This document shows positions 8,522 to 17,139 of a stretch of DNA of 64,000 bases, piece by piece; the stretch's first letter is position 1, and every line of letters begins with the position of its first letter. The DNA comes from Conchiformibius sp. (GTDB taxonomy: Bacteria; Pseudomonadota; Gammaproteobacteria; Burkholderiales; Neisseriaceae), in contig JASBYJ010000008.1 of NCBI GenBank assembly GCA_029984035.1, positions 37,071 to 101,070 of the forward strand, written 5' to 3'. The notes under the pieces were generated by a model. The model had not been told where the DNA came from. It saw only the letters and a list, made by a program, of their open reading frames with translations, and ran no database searches. The translations under genes and the position numbers were made by a program.

Positions 8522-9715
8522 TTAAGGCTGCCTGAACGCATCGGCAAGCGCATCGGCAACATAAACGATATTGCGCGAATTCAAACCGGCAACGCACATT
8601 CTGCCCGAATCAAGCAGATATACGCCGAACTCCAGCCGCAGGCGGCGCACCTGGTCGATATTCAAGCCGGTATAAGCAAACATTCCTTGCTGCTTTAAGA
8701 AAAAAGAGCAGTCTTTTTCAGGCAGCCTTATCTGCAACAACCGCACCAGCTCTGCCCGCATCAAACGGATACGCCCGCGCATGGCTGCCACTTCCTGCTG
8801 CCATTGCCGGCGCAGCGTTTCGTCTGCCAACACCCGTGCCGCCAGTTCCGCACCATGTACGGGCGGGCTGGAATAGATTTGGCGCACGCCGTATTTCAAT
8901 TGTCCGAACACCAAATCCGCCTGCGCCGCATCTGCGCACACTGCCGCCAACACGCCCACCCGTTCGCCGTAAAGCGACATACTTTTGGAAAAAGAAAGGC
9001 TGACAAACAAATCGATGCCGCGCCCCGCCGCCTGACGTACAGCATAAGCATCGCTGTCAAAGTCTTGGCCGAATCCTTGATAGGCCATGTCCATAAACGC
9101 AAGCAAACGCCGTTTTTGCACGATATCCAAAACCTTATCCCATTGTTCAGGCAGCAAATCCGCTCCCGTGGGATTGTGGCAGCAGGGATGGAATACTACG
9201 ACCGACTGCTCGGGCAATCCGTTTAAAAAGCCGCACAAGGCTTCATATTTCACCCCCATGGTTGCCGCATCGAAATAAGGATAGCTGCCTACTTCAAAAC
9301 CCGCTCCCTGAAAAATACCGCGGTGGTTATCCCAAGTCGGGTCGCTGATATAGGCTTTTTTTTCAGGCAGCCAACGCGCCAAAAAGTCCGCCCCCAGCTT
9401 CAATGCACCCGAACCGCCGAGAGACTGCACCACAGCGGTACGTGCCGAGATATCGCCGTTGTTGCCGAACAGCAAAGCAAGAGCTTCGCGGCGCAGCACG
9501 GCATTGCCTTCCATCGGCAGATACGATGACGCTTCAGGCCGCCTGTTTTTATCCGCCAATGCCCGGCCGATACTTTCAGGCAGCGGCAACACGCCCGTAT
9601 CGTCCATATAGACGCCGATACCGAGATTAACTTTACATTCGCGCCTATCGTTTAAAAACGTTTCCACCAAACCCAAAATCGGGTCGCCGCCGTAAGAGTC
9701 GATATTTCGAAACAT
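8522..9715 (-). CDS. tyrB: Aromatic amino-acid aminotransferase (class I, AspC/TyrB type)
   Basis: A 397-residue PLP enzyme that transfers the amino group of aromatic amino acids or aspartate to 2-oxoglutarate. Visible hallmarks are VNLGIGVY, SLGGSGALKLGADF, HPCCHNPTGADL, DMAYQGFG and the PLP-lysine segment SFSKSMSLYGERVG. Arg for substrate carboxylate binding is in NSRNIVYVADAL near the C-terminus. Aspartate and tyrosine enzymes are hard to separate by eye; SLYGERVG favours TyrB. Start choice: ATG at 9715 follows AGGTG; ATG 9718 and GTG 9721 are alternatives. Uptake sequences encode IRLPEKD and the C-terminal FRQP, so the end of the protein is itself made from a DUS. The bioH stop lies 12 bases upstream. 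Confidence 0.9.
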   Translation of the reverse strand: MFRNIDSYGGDPILGLVETFLNDRRECKVNLGIGVYMDDTGVLPLPESIGRALADKNRRPEASSYLPMEGNAVLRREALALLFGNNGDISARTAVVQSLGGSGALKLGADFLARWLPEKKAYISDPTWDNHRGIFQGAGFEVGSYPYFDAATMGVKYEALCGFLNGLPEQSVVVFHPCCHNPTGADLLPEQWDKVLDIVQKRRLLAFMDMAYQGFGQDFDSDAYAVRQAAGRGIDLFVSLSFSKSMSLYGERVGVLAAVCADAAQADLVFGQLKYGVRQIYSSPPVHGAELAARVLADETLRRQWQQEVAAMRGRIRLMRAELVRLLQIRLPEKDCSFFLKQQGMFAYTGLNIDQVRRLRLEFGVYLLDSGRMCVAGLNSRNIVYVADALADAFRQP

Positions 9716-9727
9716 CATCACACCTGA

Positions 9728-10462
9728 TTAATTACCGTTTGCTATAAAATCCTGCACCCATCGGGCAAACTCTGCCGTATGGCTTAAAAACGGCGCATGA
9801 GCCGCTTTATCGGCAATCTGCAAACGCGCATCGGGCAGATGGCGCAACAGATATTCGCCCATACGCATCGGCGTAACACTGTCTTTATTGCCGTATATCA
9901 GTAAAACGGGGCAACGGATTTCAGGCAGCCACGCCCGTGCGTCCGCCGCTTCCGCCGCCGCCAACGCCGATGCAATGCCTTGCGGCGTGCCGTCACGCAG
10001 CAAATCGGGCAGAATACTGTCGATAATGGCGCGGCGGTTGTCGTTATGCAACAGTTGCAATTCCAAAAACTGACGCATATGCTTGGGATAATCCTGCTCA
10101 AACAGCACGGTCATTTTCCGCAGAAGCGCAGGCGATACGCCTTCGGGATAACCTTCCGCCGCCGTAAAACGGGCAAAACCTGCACACAATATCAAAGCGT
10201 TTACTTTATCGGGATAACGGGCGGCAATGTGCAAAGCAACCAAACTGCCCAAAGACCACCCCAGAAGATATGCAGGCCGGTGCAAGCCGTCGGCGATTTC
10301 CGCAGCGGCCGCAGCAATATCAAAGCTCTCGGGAGCAGCTCTGCCGCCGTGCCCGGGCAAATCGGGGGCGCTTATCCGCCATGCCGGCGGCAACTCGCGG
10401 CGCAAAGGGTCGAAAATCCTGCCGTTTGCCGCCCAACCGTGAATCATACAAAGATGTGTCAT
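9728..10462 (-). CDS. bioH: Pimeloyl-ACP methyl ester esterase BioH
   Basis: A 244-residue alpha/beta hydrolase that removes the methyl group from pimeloyl-ACP methyl ester in biotin synthesis. It shows the HGWAANG oxyanion segment, the nucleophile elbow GWSLGS, the acid in YGNKDSVTP and the catalytic histidine in DKAAHAPFLSH. Size fits BioH (about 256). I chose the ATG of MTHLCMIHGW at 10462; a longer form adds 16 unconserved residues. This ATG overlaps the divergent comF ATG by two bases, so each promoter must lie within the other gene. It is followed by tyrB on the same strand with a 12-base gap, so the two are probably co-transcribed. Confidence 0.9.
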   Translation of the reverse strand: MTHLCMIHGWAANGRIFDPLRRELPPAWRISAPDLPGHGGRAAPESFDIAAAAAEIADGLHRPAYLLGWSLGSLVALHIAARYPDKVNALILCAGFARFTAAEGYPEGVSPALLRKMTVLFEQDYPKHMRQFLELQLLHNDNRRAIIDSILPDLLRDGTPQGIASALAAAEAADARAWLPEIRCPVLLIYGNKDSVTPMRMGEYLLRHLPDARLQIADKAAHAPFLSHTAEFARWVQDFIANGN

Positions 10463-11153
10463 GTTCGGCTTTCTCAAACAAAAATCCTGCTTATTATGCC
10501 ACGCTCCCAATAAAGATGCGGTGTGCGAAGGCTGCCTGAACGATTTGCGCCGCCTTTATCTTCGTGCCGACTCCGTTTGCCCGCTGTGTGCGGCTTTCAG
10601 CGTTAATGCCGCCGTATGCGGACATTGCCAGAACCATCCGCCCCGCTATGCGCGATTATGGGCAAGTGCCGAATACGCCGCACCGCTGCCTGCTTTGCTG
10701 CACGAATGGAAACATCTGTCCCGCAATGCATTTTCTGCCGTTTTCCAAACCCTGATGCGCGAAAATCCGCCGCCGTGGCTGCCTGAAAGCGGTGCAGACT
10801 GTATATTGGCGATGCCCTTAAGCAGGCAACGCCGTCTGTTTCGCGGTTTCAACCAATGCGATGAAACCGCCGAAACGGCAGCCGACATATACGGTTTGCC
10901 CGTATTGTCCCGCGACACGGTATTCAGGCAGCACAAACCGCCGCAAAGCACTTTGTCGCAGGCCGAACGCAGGCGCAATGTACGCGGCGTTTTTCAGGCA
11001 GCCCCAAGCGTTAAAAACCGCAAAATTTTGATAATAGACGATGTTTTGACCACAGGCGCAACACTTTCCGAATTGGCCCGCAGTCTCCGCCATGCGGGGG
11101 CTTCAGCCGTTTTCGTGTGGGTGCTTGCACGCAACAGAGGTAAAAACATTTGA
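10461..11153 (+). CDS. comF: Competence protein ComF, phosphoribosyltransferase-like
   Basis: A 230-residue ComF family protein needed for natural transformation, where it works inside the cell on incoming single-stranded DNA. The N-terminal zinc finger has four CxxC pairs (CLLC, CEGC, CPLC, CGHC). The C-terminal phosphoribosyltransferase fold has ILIIDDVLTTGATLSE, the PRPP-binding loop, and PLSRQRRLFRGFNQ before it. In-frame uptake sequences give VFRQHK and VFQAAPS. The start ATG overlaps the bioH start in divergent orientation and no strong ribosome site precedes it. The stop is followed by a 146-base gap before trmL. Function is consistent with a DUS-rich, competent genome. Confidence 0.93.
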   Translation: MFGFLKQKSCLLCHAPNKDAVCEGCLNDLRRLYLRADSVCPLCAAFSVNAAVCGHCQNHPPRYARLWASAEYAAPLPALLHEWKHLSRNAFSAVFQTLMRENPPPWLPESGADCILAMPLSRQRRLFRGFNQCDETAETAADIYGLPVLSRDTVFRQHKPPQSTLSQAERRRNVRGVFQAAPSVKNRKILIIDDVLTTGATLSELARSLRHAGASAVFVWVLARNRGKNI

Positions 11154-11299
11154 CGAATCAAACCGGTTTAAGGCATATTCCCGCAATTGGCTGCCTGAGG
11201 CCTTATCCTTCCGGTATGTTTTCAGGCAGCCTTACCCCATCCGCTCCGACAGGGCTGCATAGTGATTGTGCAGCCCTGCAACATTGCAGAAGCATCAAA

Positions 11300-11764
11300 A
11301 TGTTTGACATTATTCTGTACCAGCCCGAAATTCCGCCGAACACAGGCAATATCATCAGACTCTGTGCCAACACCGGCTGCAGGCTGCATTTGGTAAAGCC
11401 GCTCGGCTTCCCGCTGAACAGCAGCAAAATGAAACGGGCGGGTTTGGATTACCGCGAATTTGCCGATATCGCCGTGTACGAAAACTTCGGCGAATGCATG
11501 AACGCATTAAACGGCAAAAGAATATTCGCATTAACCACCAAAGGACACACCCGTCCGGATACAGTGGCTTTTCAGGCAGGCGATGCATTTTTGTTCGGTC
11601 CCGAAACGCGCGGTTTGCCCGCAGATATTCTCGATACCCTGCCGGCAAATCGGAAAATCCGTTTCCCGATGCTGCCTGAAAACCGCAGTATGAATTTGTC
11701 CAACACCGTTGCCGTAACCATATTTGAAGCATGGCGGCAGTTGGATTACGCAGGCGGCATATAA
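11300..11764 (+). CDS. trmL: tRNA (cytidine/uridine-34-2'-O)-methyltransferase TrmL
   Basis: A 154-residue SPOUT methyltransferase that modifies the wobble base of tRNA-Leu. N-terminus MFDIILYQPEIPPNTGNIIR and the knot motifs LFGPETRGLP and MNLSNTVAVTIFEAWRQL are diagnostic. The ATG at 11300 is chosen over an in-frame start at 11150 because homologues begin at MFDIILYQ and the extension is not conserved-looking. The stop lies 40 bases upstream of the rlpA TTG start, so they may share a transcript. Confidence 0.95.
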   Translation: MFDIILYQPEIPPNTGNIIRLCANTGCRLHLVKPLGFPLNSSKMKRAGLDYREFADIAVYENFGECMNALNGKRIFALTTKGHTRPDTVAFQAGDAFLFGPETRGLPADILDTLPANRKIRFPMLPENRSMNLSNTVAVTIFEAWRQLDYAGGI

Positions 11765-11804
11765 GCCTGCACCTTTCCCTTCAACTCAAGAACTGGATTT
11801 TGTT

Positions 11805-12392
11805 TTGACGAAAGTAAGAAACACCTTTTTCACCGGATTAGTCGTTCTCATGTCTGCCGGCACGGTTATGTCCCACCATGCGGACGCCGCTCCCAAGCAA
11901 CCCGAGCCGACCGTTTCTTCCAATGCCTCCGCCACCGGCGGCAAATACACCCCCGATGCGGTGGTACTCAACGAAAAACTGCATCCCACCGCCAATCTCA
12001 GCTATCAAGTGGCCGGCAAACGCTATTACCCGCAAACCAACGCCGACAATTTCAGCGAAACCGGACAAGCCTCCTGGTATGGCCCCGGTTTTCACGGCAA
12101 AAAGACATCCAACGGCGAACGTTTTGATATGAACGTGATGAGCGCGGCGCACCGCACCTTGCCTATCCCGAGCTACGCCCGCGTAACCAATTTGGCCAAC
12201 GGCAAAAGCGTTATCGTACGCATCAACGACCGCGGCCCTTTCCACGGCAACCGCGTTATCGACCTTTCCAAAGCCGCAGCCAACAAACTGGGCTTTCTGC
12301 ACAAAGGCACGGCCCGGGTAAAAGTGGAGGCACTGAAAGCATCCGATTTATCAAATAATTCTGCACAATCTCTGCCGCAAAAGGCCATTTGA
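11805..12392 (+). CDS. rlpA: RlpA-like septal ring lytic transglycosylase
   Basis: A 195-residue envelope protein with a signal peptide (hydrophobic FFTGLVVLMSAGTVM, cleavage after HADAA) and a double-psi beta-barrel: GQASWYGPGFHGKKTSNGE, then AAHRTLPIPSYARVTNL, VIVRINDRGPF and RVIDLSKAAANKLGF. RlpA cleaves denuded glycan strands at the septum. The SPOR domain seen in many homologues is absent and there is no lipobox cysteine, so it is a soluble periplasmic form. The start is a TTG at 11805, chosen because it begins right before the signal peptide; an earlier ATG at 11724 would overlap trmL and bury the signal. It ends at a strong hairpin. Confidence 0.88.
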   Translation: MTKVRNTFFTGLVVLMSAGTVMSHHADAAPKQPEPTVSSNASATGGKYTPDAVVLNEKLHPTANLSYQVAGKRYYPQTNADNFSETGQASWYGPGFHGKKTSNGERFDMNVMSAAHRTLPIPSYARVTNLANGKSVIVRINDRGPFHGNRVIDLSKAAANKLGFLHKGTARVKVEALKASDLSNNSAQSLPQKAI

Positions 12393-12404
12393 CGACACCA
12401 TTCC

Positions 12405-12440
12405 AAAGCTGCCTGAAACTCTTCCGTTTCAGGCAGCTTT
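12405..12440 (+). terminator. DUS inverted-pair terminator after rlpA
   Basis: AAAGCTGCCTGAAA and its complement form a 14-bp stem with an 8-base loop and a T-rich tail, 12 bases after the rlpA stop. It lies between convergent rlpA and mltA; the mltA stop is 206 bases further on. Confidence 0.82.
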
Positions 12441-12646
12441 TTCACAATCCGCACTGAAGCATCCATTGTATAAGCCGTCGCGAATAGGATTTGTTAATAA
12501 GGCAATCAATCACCGGAAATATCGAACGGAGCCATGCGGCATGACTATAATAAAAATCCATTCCCACCAATTGATATACTGCCGCTCAAATGTTTATCTA
12601 CAATTTCAGCACAAACCGAACATACAGCCATAACAAAAAACAGCAA

Positions 12647-13888
12647 TTACGGCTTCACCCCTTTCGGCAACAACTGCCACACACGGCCGCTGTGGTTTTG
12701 CCTTCCTGCCAACTGCTCCGCTTCATGACCGTGGCCCCAAAAATAGTCCACGCGTACCGCACCTTTAATCGCACTGCCCGTATCCTGCGCTACCAGCAAA
12801 CGGTTATGAACGGCACCGCTGCCGGGATGGGTGGTGGAAACAAACAGCGGCGCGCCCAATGTGATGTACTGCTTGTCCACAGCCGCCGAAAATCCGCCCG
12901 TCAGCGGCACGCCCAGCGCACCTATCGGACCCTGGGAAGGATGGCCGTCCAATTGTCGGAAAAAGATATAGCTCGGATTTTTGCCCAACACTTCCGCCAA
13001 CTTATGCGGATGGCGTTCCATCCAAGCCTTGATGCCCTGCATGGATGTAGCCGATAAAGCCATATAGCCCTGTTTGGCCATATAACTGCCGATAGATGCG
13101 TAAGAATGTCCGTTTTTGTCGGCAAAACCCAAGCGGATATATTCGCCCGACGGTGTTTTCAGCCTGCCTGAACCCTGAATGTGCATGAAAAACAATTCAA
13201 CCGGATTATCGGCATAACCCAAAACGGGGGCATGATAATGCACGGCACCGCTATTGATTTGCGACCGCGTGAAATAAGGCAGAAAACGGCCGTTATCAAA
13301 ACGCCCTTTCAAGACACCGCTTTTTGCCGCATCGGGAAATTGCGACAAATCAGCCGCATAAGGCGCTCCTGCCCGGACAATTCCGCGATTGTTCCCATTG
13401 GGGCTGATATATACGATACCGCTGCGCTTGGTTTCAGGCAGCCTTACCGTTACCAAATCCCGGGGAATACCGTAAATCGGAAAACGTGCTTTTTCAGTCG
13501 GGCGGCGGTCGCCCTGCAAAACAGGTTCGTAATAACCCGTTACTTTACCGTTGACATTACCGTGGTGGCTCATCTGCCATGCGGTGAAATAATGTTCGAA
13601 AAAACGCCGTGCCGCCTGATGGTTTGCAGGCACTTTCTCCGCTTCCCGACACACTTGCCGCCATTCTGCACTGCTTGCCAATTTGATACAGCTGTTGCGA
13701 AACGACAAAAGGCTGCCTGAAAAAGGCTGTTTACTCCAATCAGGCAAATCGTTAAAGGCAACGGCACGGTATCCGGCTTTTGAGACGGTTTTTTTATCCG
13801 CTACCGGATGTGCCGTATCTTTCTTGGAAGAAGAACAAGCACTCAAAACAGAAAGAAGAAGGAAAAAAAATACAAAACGACGATACAT
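12647..13888 (-). CDS. mltA: Membrane-bound lytic murein transglycosylase A (MltA/GNA33 type)
   Basis: A 413-residue lipoprotein that cleaves peptidoglycan to give anhydro-muropeptides. The lipobox is FLLLSVLSACSSS, so the mature protein is acylated at Cys and outer-membrane attached. The MltA domain shows GYYEPVLQGDRRPT, YGIPRDLV, FFMHIQGSGRL and the C-terminal 3D domain with LLVAQDTGSAIKGAVRVDYF, containing the catalytic aspartate. Length agrees with Neisseria GNA33 (about 440). In-frame uptake sequences give VRLPETKRS and FSGSLLSF. The gene stands alone, convergent with rlpA. Confidence 0.95.
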   Translation of the reverse strand: MYRRFVFFFLLLSVLSACSSSKKDTAHPVADKKTVSKAGYRAVAFNDLPDWSKQPFSGSLLSFRNSCIKLASSAEWRQVCREAEKVPANHQAARRFFEHYFTAWQMSHHGNVNGKVTGYYEPVLQGDRRPTEKARFPIYGIPRDLVTVRLPETKRSGIVYISPNGNNRGIVRAGAPYAADLSQFPDAAKSGVLKGRFDNGRFLPYFTRSQINSGAVHYHAPVLGYADNPVELFFMHIQGSGRLKTPSGEYIRLGFADKNGHSYASIGSYMAKQGYMALSATSMQGIKAWMERHPHKLAEVLGKNPSYIFFRQLDGHPSQGPIGALGVPLTGGFSAAVDKQYITLGAPLFVSTTHPGSGAVHNRLLVAQDTGSAIKGAVRVDYFWGHGHEAEQLAGRQNHSGRVWQLLPKGVKP

Positions 13889-14370
13889 AAATAAAGTAAC
13901 AAATAAAGAAACGAACTGATTATAGGTGAATTACTGTAAAAACACAGTACGCCTGAAAACAAAACCCAAGTATTTCAACACGGCAATCTCTTTCAAAAAC
14001 GGCTTCATCACGACATCGTCAACCGAATACCGAGTGCATACTAAAAATACTTTCGTACGGATTAAGCCGCAGACAAAACCAAACAATGGACATATCTGCA
14101 ACCATCTATCGGCTGCCTGAAAACTCTCGTTCCGATACTTCAAAAACTGCCCTCAATCGGTTTTATCCGCTGCCTAAAACGGCTCATTTCGATATCCGGC
14201 CAGAGAGACCGCATTGAACCAATCTCCATTTCAGGCTGCCTGAAAACGGGAACGCGCCGGCAGGCAAACAGGAAAAAAACAGTGCCGTTGTGAACCCTGC
14301 CGCTAAAACCACGTGTAGATTAGGCTTCCACCCGCCGTACAGTGGTAAACCGTCTTTTGACAGCCTGAAA
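13889..14370. other. Intergenic stretch upstream of mltA
   Basis: It should contain the mltA promoter. Two uptake-sequence copies are visible (near 14110 and 14232). I see no coding sequence or RNA gene that I can support. Confidence 0.55.
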
Positions 14371-14991
14371 TCACGCCTGATGACACGCCTCATAAAGCGG
14401 CAACAATTCGCGCACCGTTTCCGCCGCCCACGCCGCCGCATCACAGCCCGCCAGTTCCTCCTTCGGCAAATGGCGGCCGATGCGGTAAAAATCGTCTTCG
14501 CCGCGCAGGGGCAAACCGTTTTCAGGCAGCCGCGCCACCGTGCCGTAATCGTCATACTCGCCATCGCTGCCGCGCCAAAGCTCAAAACCGGCAAAACGCC
14601 GCCTGTCCAACACCGCAAACCAACGGCGGTAATCCGCCAAACGGTATTCGGAACGCGCCGCGCGGTAAACGTGCCAATCCAAGCTCACGGTCAAACGGCG
14701 GCGGTTCAACAACAGCGACAAAATCGCCGCCGAATTCTGATAATCCCGATATTTCAAATACGCAAAAAAATGCGCCCGCACCTGCCAGCCGTTGCACCAA
14801 CGCTCGATGTGCGGCGGCGCAAACGGCGCGTCCGCCGCCCGCGCCACCGCGTTTACCGTGTCGCGCCAATCCTGCCACGCCGCTTTGTAGGCCGCTTTCA
14901 AAGGCTCAATCCGTTCCGGACAATGCTGTTTCAATTGCGAAAATTGAAAAAAAGGCTGCCTGAACAAATCGCAATGGGCTTCAGTGAGCAT
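14371..14991 (-). CDS. HI_0552-like conserved protein
   Basis: A 206-residue soluble protein, start at the ATG of MLTEAHCDLFRQPFFQFSQL. The opening resembles the HI_0552 family of unknown function found in Pasteurellaceae and Neisseriaceae. Other features are YLKYRDYQNSAAILSLLLN and the motif RLTVSLDWHVYRAARS. No signal peptide or membrane helix is seen. The frame is open 318 bases further upstream, but that part is antisense to the next gene and arginine-rich, as expected of a chance frame. The family name is from memory and should be treated as tentative; function is unknown. Confidence 0.6.
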   Translation of the reverse strand: MLTEAHCDLFRQPFFQFSQLKQHCPERIEPLKAAYKAAWQDWRDTVNAVARAADAPFAPPHIERWCNGWQVRAHFFAYLKYRDYQNSAAILSLLLNRRRLTVSLDWHVYRAARSEYRLADYRRWFAVLDRRRFAGFELWRGSDGEYDDYGTVARLPENGLPLRGEDDFYRIGRHLPKEELAGCDAAAWAAETVRELLPLYEACHQA

Positions 14992-15074
14992 GGTATTTCT
15001 TTCGTTTGAGTTGGTCGAATGCCGCCCCGACAGGAGTAGACCGCAAACAGTATCGCCAAAACAACCCTCTCTTT

Positions 15075-15665
15075 CTACGCAGGGGCAGAGGCTGTCAATA
15101 CGGCCGCTTCGGTAAATACCGCCCGATACGCCGCTGCTTTGTCCGCCAAAGGCAAAGGATAGGCGCGGGACGAAGACGGCAGGCGGTACAGCCGCAACGC
15201 CCGTCCCGCACACGCGCCGTCCGCCGGTCGGCCGATGGCAGGTTTCGCGCCCAGTTGCGGCAACAGCGTGTCGGCGGCTTTGTCGCCGGTAAAGGCGATG
15301 GCGCGGCATTCGGGCAGCCGCGCCAGCAATGCTGCCAAATCCAAAGGCTCGGCCACTTCCAAAAATTTGTCCGAAGCATTGCCCTGCAAACGCCGCACCG
15401 CGCGGGCGGCATCGGAGATAGCAATGCCTTTTTCGGTGAGAAAATCGCGAATGGCGGCTTCGCGGAAATTTTTGTTTTCAACAAAATAATCTTTGTCGCC
15501 GAAAAACACCAAGCCGAAAATCCGCCACATATCGTTTTGGCGGTTCGGATAGTAAAAATCCATCGTCCAACGGTGGCGCGGCGGCGGGAAACTGCCGAGC
15601 ATCAGCAGTGTGGCGTGGGGCGGGGCGAAAGGCGGGAGGGGGTGGGTTTCACTCGCTGTATGCAT
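15075..15665 (-). CDS. Uracil-DNA glycosylase superfamily protein
   Basis: A 196-residue protein whose N-terminal LMLGSFPPPRHRW, YYPNRQNDMWRIFG and later ECRAIAFTGDKAADTL match the layout of UDG-superfamily enzymes (GSxP substrate loop, then N-x-FW/MW, and a late beta strand). It is closest in form to the family 6/Mug-like hypoxanthine or uracil glycosylases, which flip out a damaged base and cut the N-glycosidic bond. A catalytic acid is not obvious, as in family 6. It starts three bases after the HNH gene stop, so the two are translationally linked. It could be base repair or modified-DNA restriction; the sequence does not decide. Confidence 0.72.
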   Translation of the reverse strand: MHTASETHPLPPFAPPHATLLMLGSFPPPRHRWTMDFYYPNRQNDMWRIFGLVFFGDKDYFVENKNFREAAIRDFLTEKGIAISDAARAVRRLQGNASDKFLEVAEPLDLAALLARLPECRAIAFTGDKAADTLLPQLGAKPAIGRPADGACAGRALRLYRLPSSSRAYPLPLADKAAAYRAVFTEAAVLTASAPA

Positions 15666-15668
15666 GAT

Positions 15669-16442
15669 TTAGTCTGCACCGCTACTGCTCAATTTGGCTT
15701 TCAGTTCTTCAATGCTCAAAGGCGGCTGGCAACGGTGCAACATGGCATGACAGTTCGGACAAACGGGTATCAAATCCGAAACGGGATTGACTTGGTAGCT
15801 CTGTCCGATGTCGGCGAGCGGAGTAACATGGTGGACATGAATAAAATCTTTGCCCCATTCTCCGTAGGCACGTTCAAAATTGAAACCGCAGATTTGGCAG
15901 TCATATGTGCCGTAATGCGCCAAGCAGGCGCGTCTGGCCTGAGCATTCCGCTCATAGGCATTAACGGTAACGGTTTTTTTCGCGCCTTCCCAAAGTTCTT
16001 TGGCTGCGGCCACGGGAATGGCTTCGGGCAAATCGTCCGTTACTGCGTCTGCCAAGCCGCTTTGTTCCAAGGCTTCGCACAATTCCGGTTTGAGCTGCCA
16101 AATAAAGTAGGACGTACCCGTTTGATACCAGCCGTTAAAAAACAAGGTCCACCAATAAGGTTTGCCGTTGGCGCGTAATTCGAAGGTCAGGGGTTCGGAA
16201 CGGGCGGCAGCGATTTTTTGCGCATAACGCCCTATTTGCGCATTGACGGGCGCATAGGCACGGCGGCGGTAGCCCAAACGTTCGCCGATTCTGCCCGCAC
16301 GGTTTTGGTGTCCGTGGCTGTGATATACCAGCAATAGGATTTGCAAATCCTTTTCATTGGTGAGAACGGGGTTGAGTAAAAAAGCACGCCACTCTTGCGC
16401 AGACAGCCGTGTCGTGCGCGTATCAGTCATCGTATAGTTCAT
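15669..16442 (-). CDS. HNH endonuclease
   Basis: A 257-residue protein. The N-terminal 150 residues form a domain I cannot name, with YHSHGHQNRAGRIGERLGY and WWTLFFNGWYQTGTSYFIWQ. The C-terminal HNH nuclease shows CQICGF, FIHVHHVTPLADIG, DLIPVCPNCHAMLH; the two CxxC pairs bind structural zinc and HH is catalytic. The N-terminal region has the look of DNA-recognition modules in modification-dependent (McrA-like) enzymes. It is followed at once by a UDG-superfamily gene. Start: the first ATG (MNYTMTDTR) or the second four codons later; not decided. No methyltransferase is nearby, so a classical restriction-modification pair is unlikely. Confidence 0.8.
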   Translation of the reverse strand: MNYTMTDTRTTRLSAQEWRAFLLNPVLTNEKDLQILLLVYHSHGHQNRAGRIGERLGYRRRAYAPVNAQIGRYAQKIAAARSEPLTFELRANGKPYWWTLFFNGWYQTGTSYFIWQLKPELCEALEQSGLADAVTDDLPEAIPVAAAKELWEGAKKTVTVNAYERNAQARRACLAHYGTYDCQICGFNFERAYGEWGKDFIHVHHVTPLADIGQSYQVNPVSDLIPVCPNCHAMLHRCQPPLSIEELKAKLSSSGAD

Positions 16443-16620
16443 CGCAAGATACCTTTCGCGTTTTCAATCCTTGCACTATGTTATCCCGGCAATAATATGC
16501 TTTTCCATATGAAAATTATCCGTTTCGCAAATATATCTGTCCGGGTCGGATGAACGTTTTCCTATCATACATACCACATATGAGTCCCGATGGCTTTCAG
16601 GCTGCCTGAAAGGATTGGTT

Positions 16621-17017
16621 TCACTGGAAATAGGCGCTTAAATGTGAGAGAAGTTTTAGCATGGTTGCCAGTTCTTCCGCCGTTAAATCCGCGCCTGCCT
16701 GTTGAGCTTCATTTTGCCGGTGCCGATTAAGCCCCCGTATCGATTTCTCGTCCGCAAACAATCAAAGCATACGGCAATGCCCGTTTGTAGGCAGGATTTT
16801 CACTGGCAATAACCCATCCTCTTTCTAATAACAGGTTCAGTTGTTTTTATACGCCTTGCCGTGTCATCCACATTTGCGTTGCCGGTTGGGGGGTGCGCTT
16901 CGGCTGCCATATAAAGCGCGCCAGCATTTGCCAACGTGCGGCGGTGAGTTCGTCATCGGAGACAAAAGCATCGCTCCAGTAGTTCAATATGCCGTTGAAG
17001 CGGAAAACTACGAACAA
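16621..17017 (-). pseudogene. MarR-family regulator, decayed
   Basis: On the minus strand the frame VVFRFNGILNYWSD, LTAARWQMLARF, ATQMWMTRQGV is interrupted by TAA, then continues KQLNLLLERGWVIASENPAYK and RALPYALIVCGREID. A frameshift follows before LTAEELATMLKLLSHLSA, ending at a TGA. The order (helix 1, winged HTH, wing with NPxxKR, C-terminal dimerisation helix) is that of MarR regulators. At least one nonsense codon and one frameshift make it non-functional. It is divergent from the decayed membrane gene at 17140, which may have been its target. Confidence 0.72.
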
Positions 17018-17139
17018 TAATTTTTCTTATTTCTTCTGTTAAATTATCCGTCTGATTAACTCTTTAATCACAATTTGACACCCGATTGCAATTGCATGCA
17101 ACCGGTTTCCATTGGTAATGCCGTCTTGCAAAAAACAAT

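Noticed and set aside
11150..11299. Upstream start for trmL
   Set aside because: The extension is unlike TrmL proteins, which begin at MFDIILYQPEIPPNTGN.
14992..15309. N-terminal extension of the HI_0552-like gene
   Set aside because: It is antisense to the UDG-superfamily gene, arginine-rich and unlike the rest of the protein.
15006..16178. Long plus-strand frame of 390 codons
   Set aside because: It is the shadow of the UDG and HNH genes, whose motifs are clear on the other strand.
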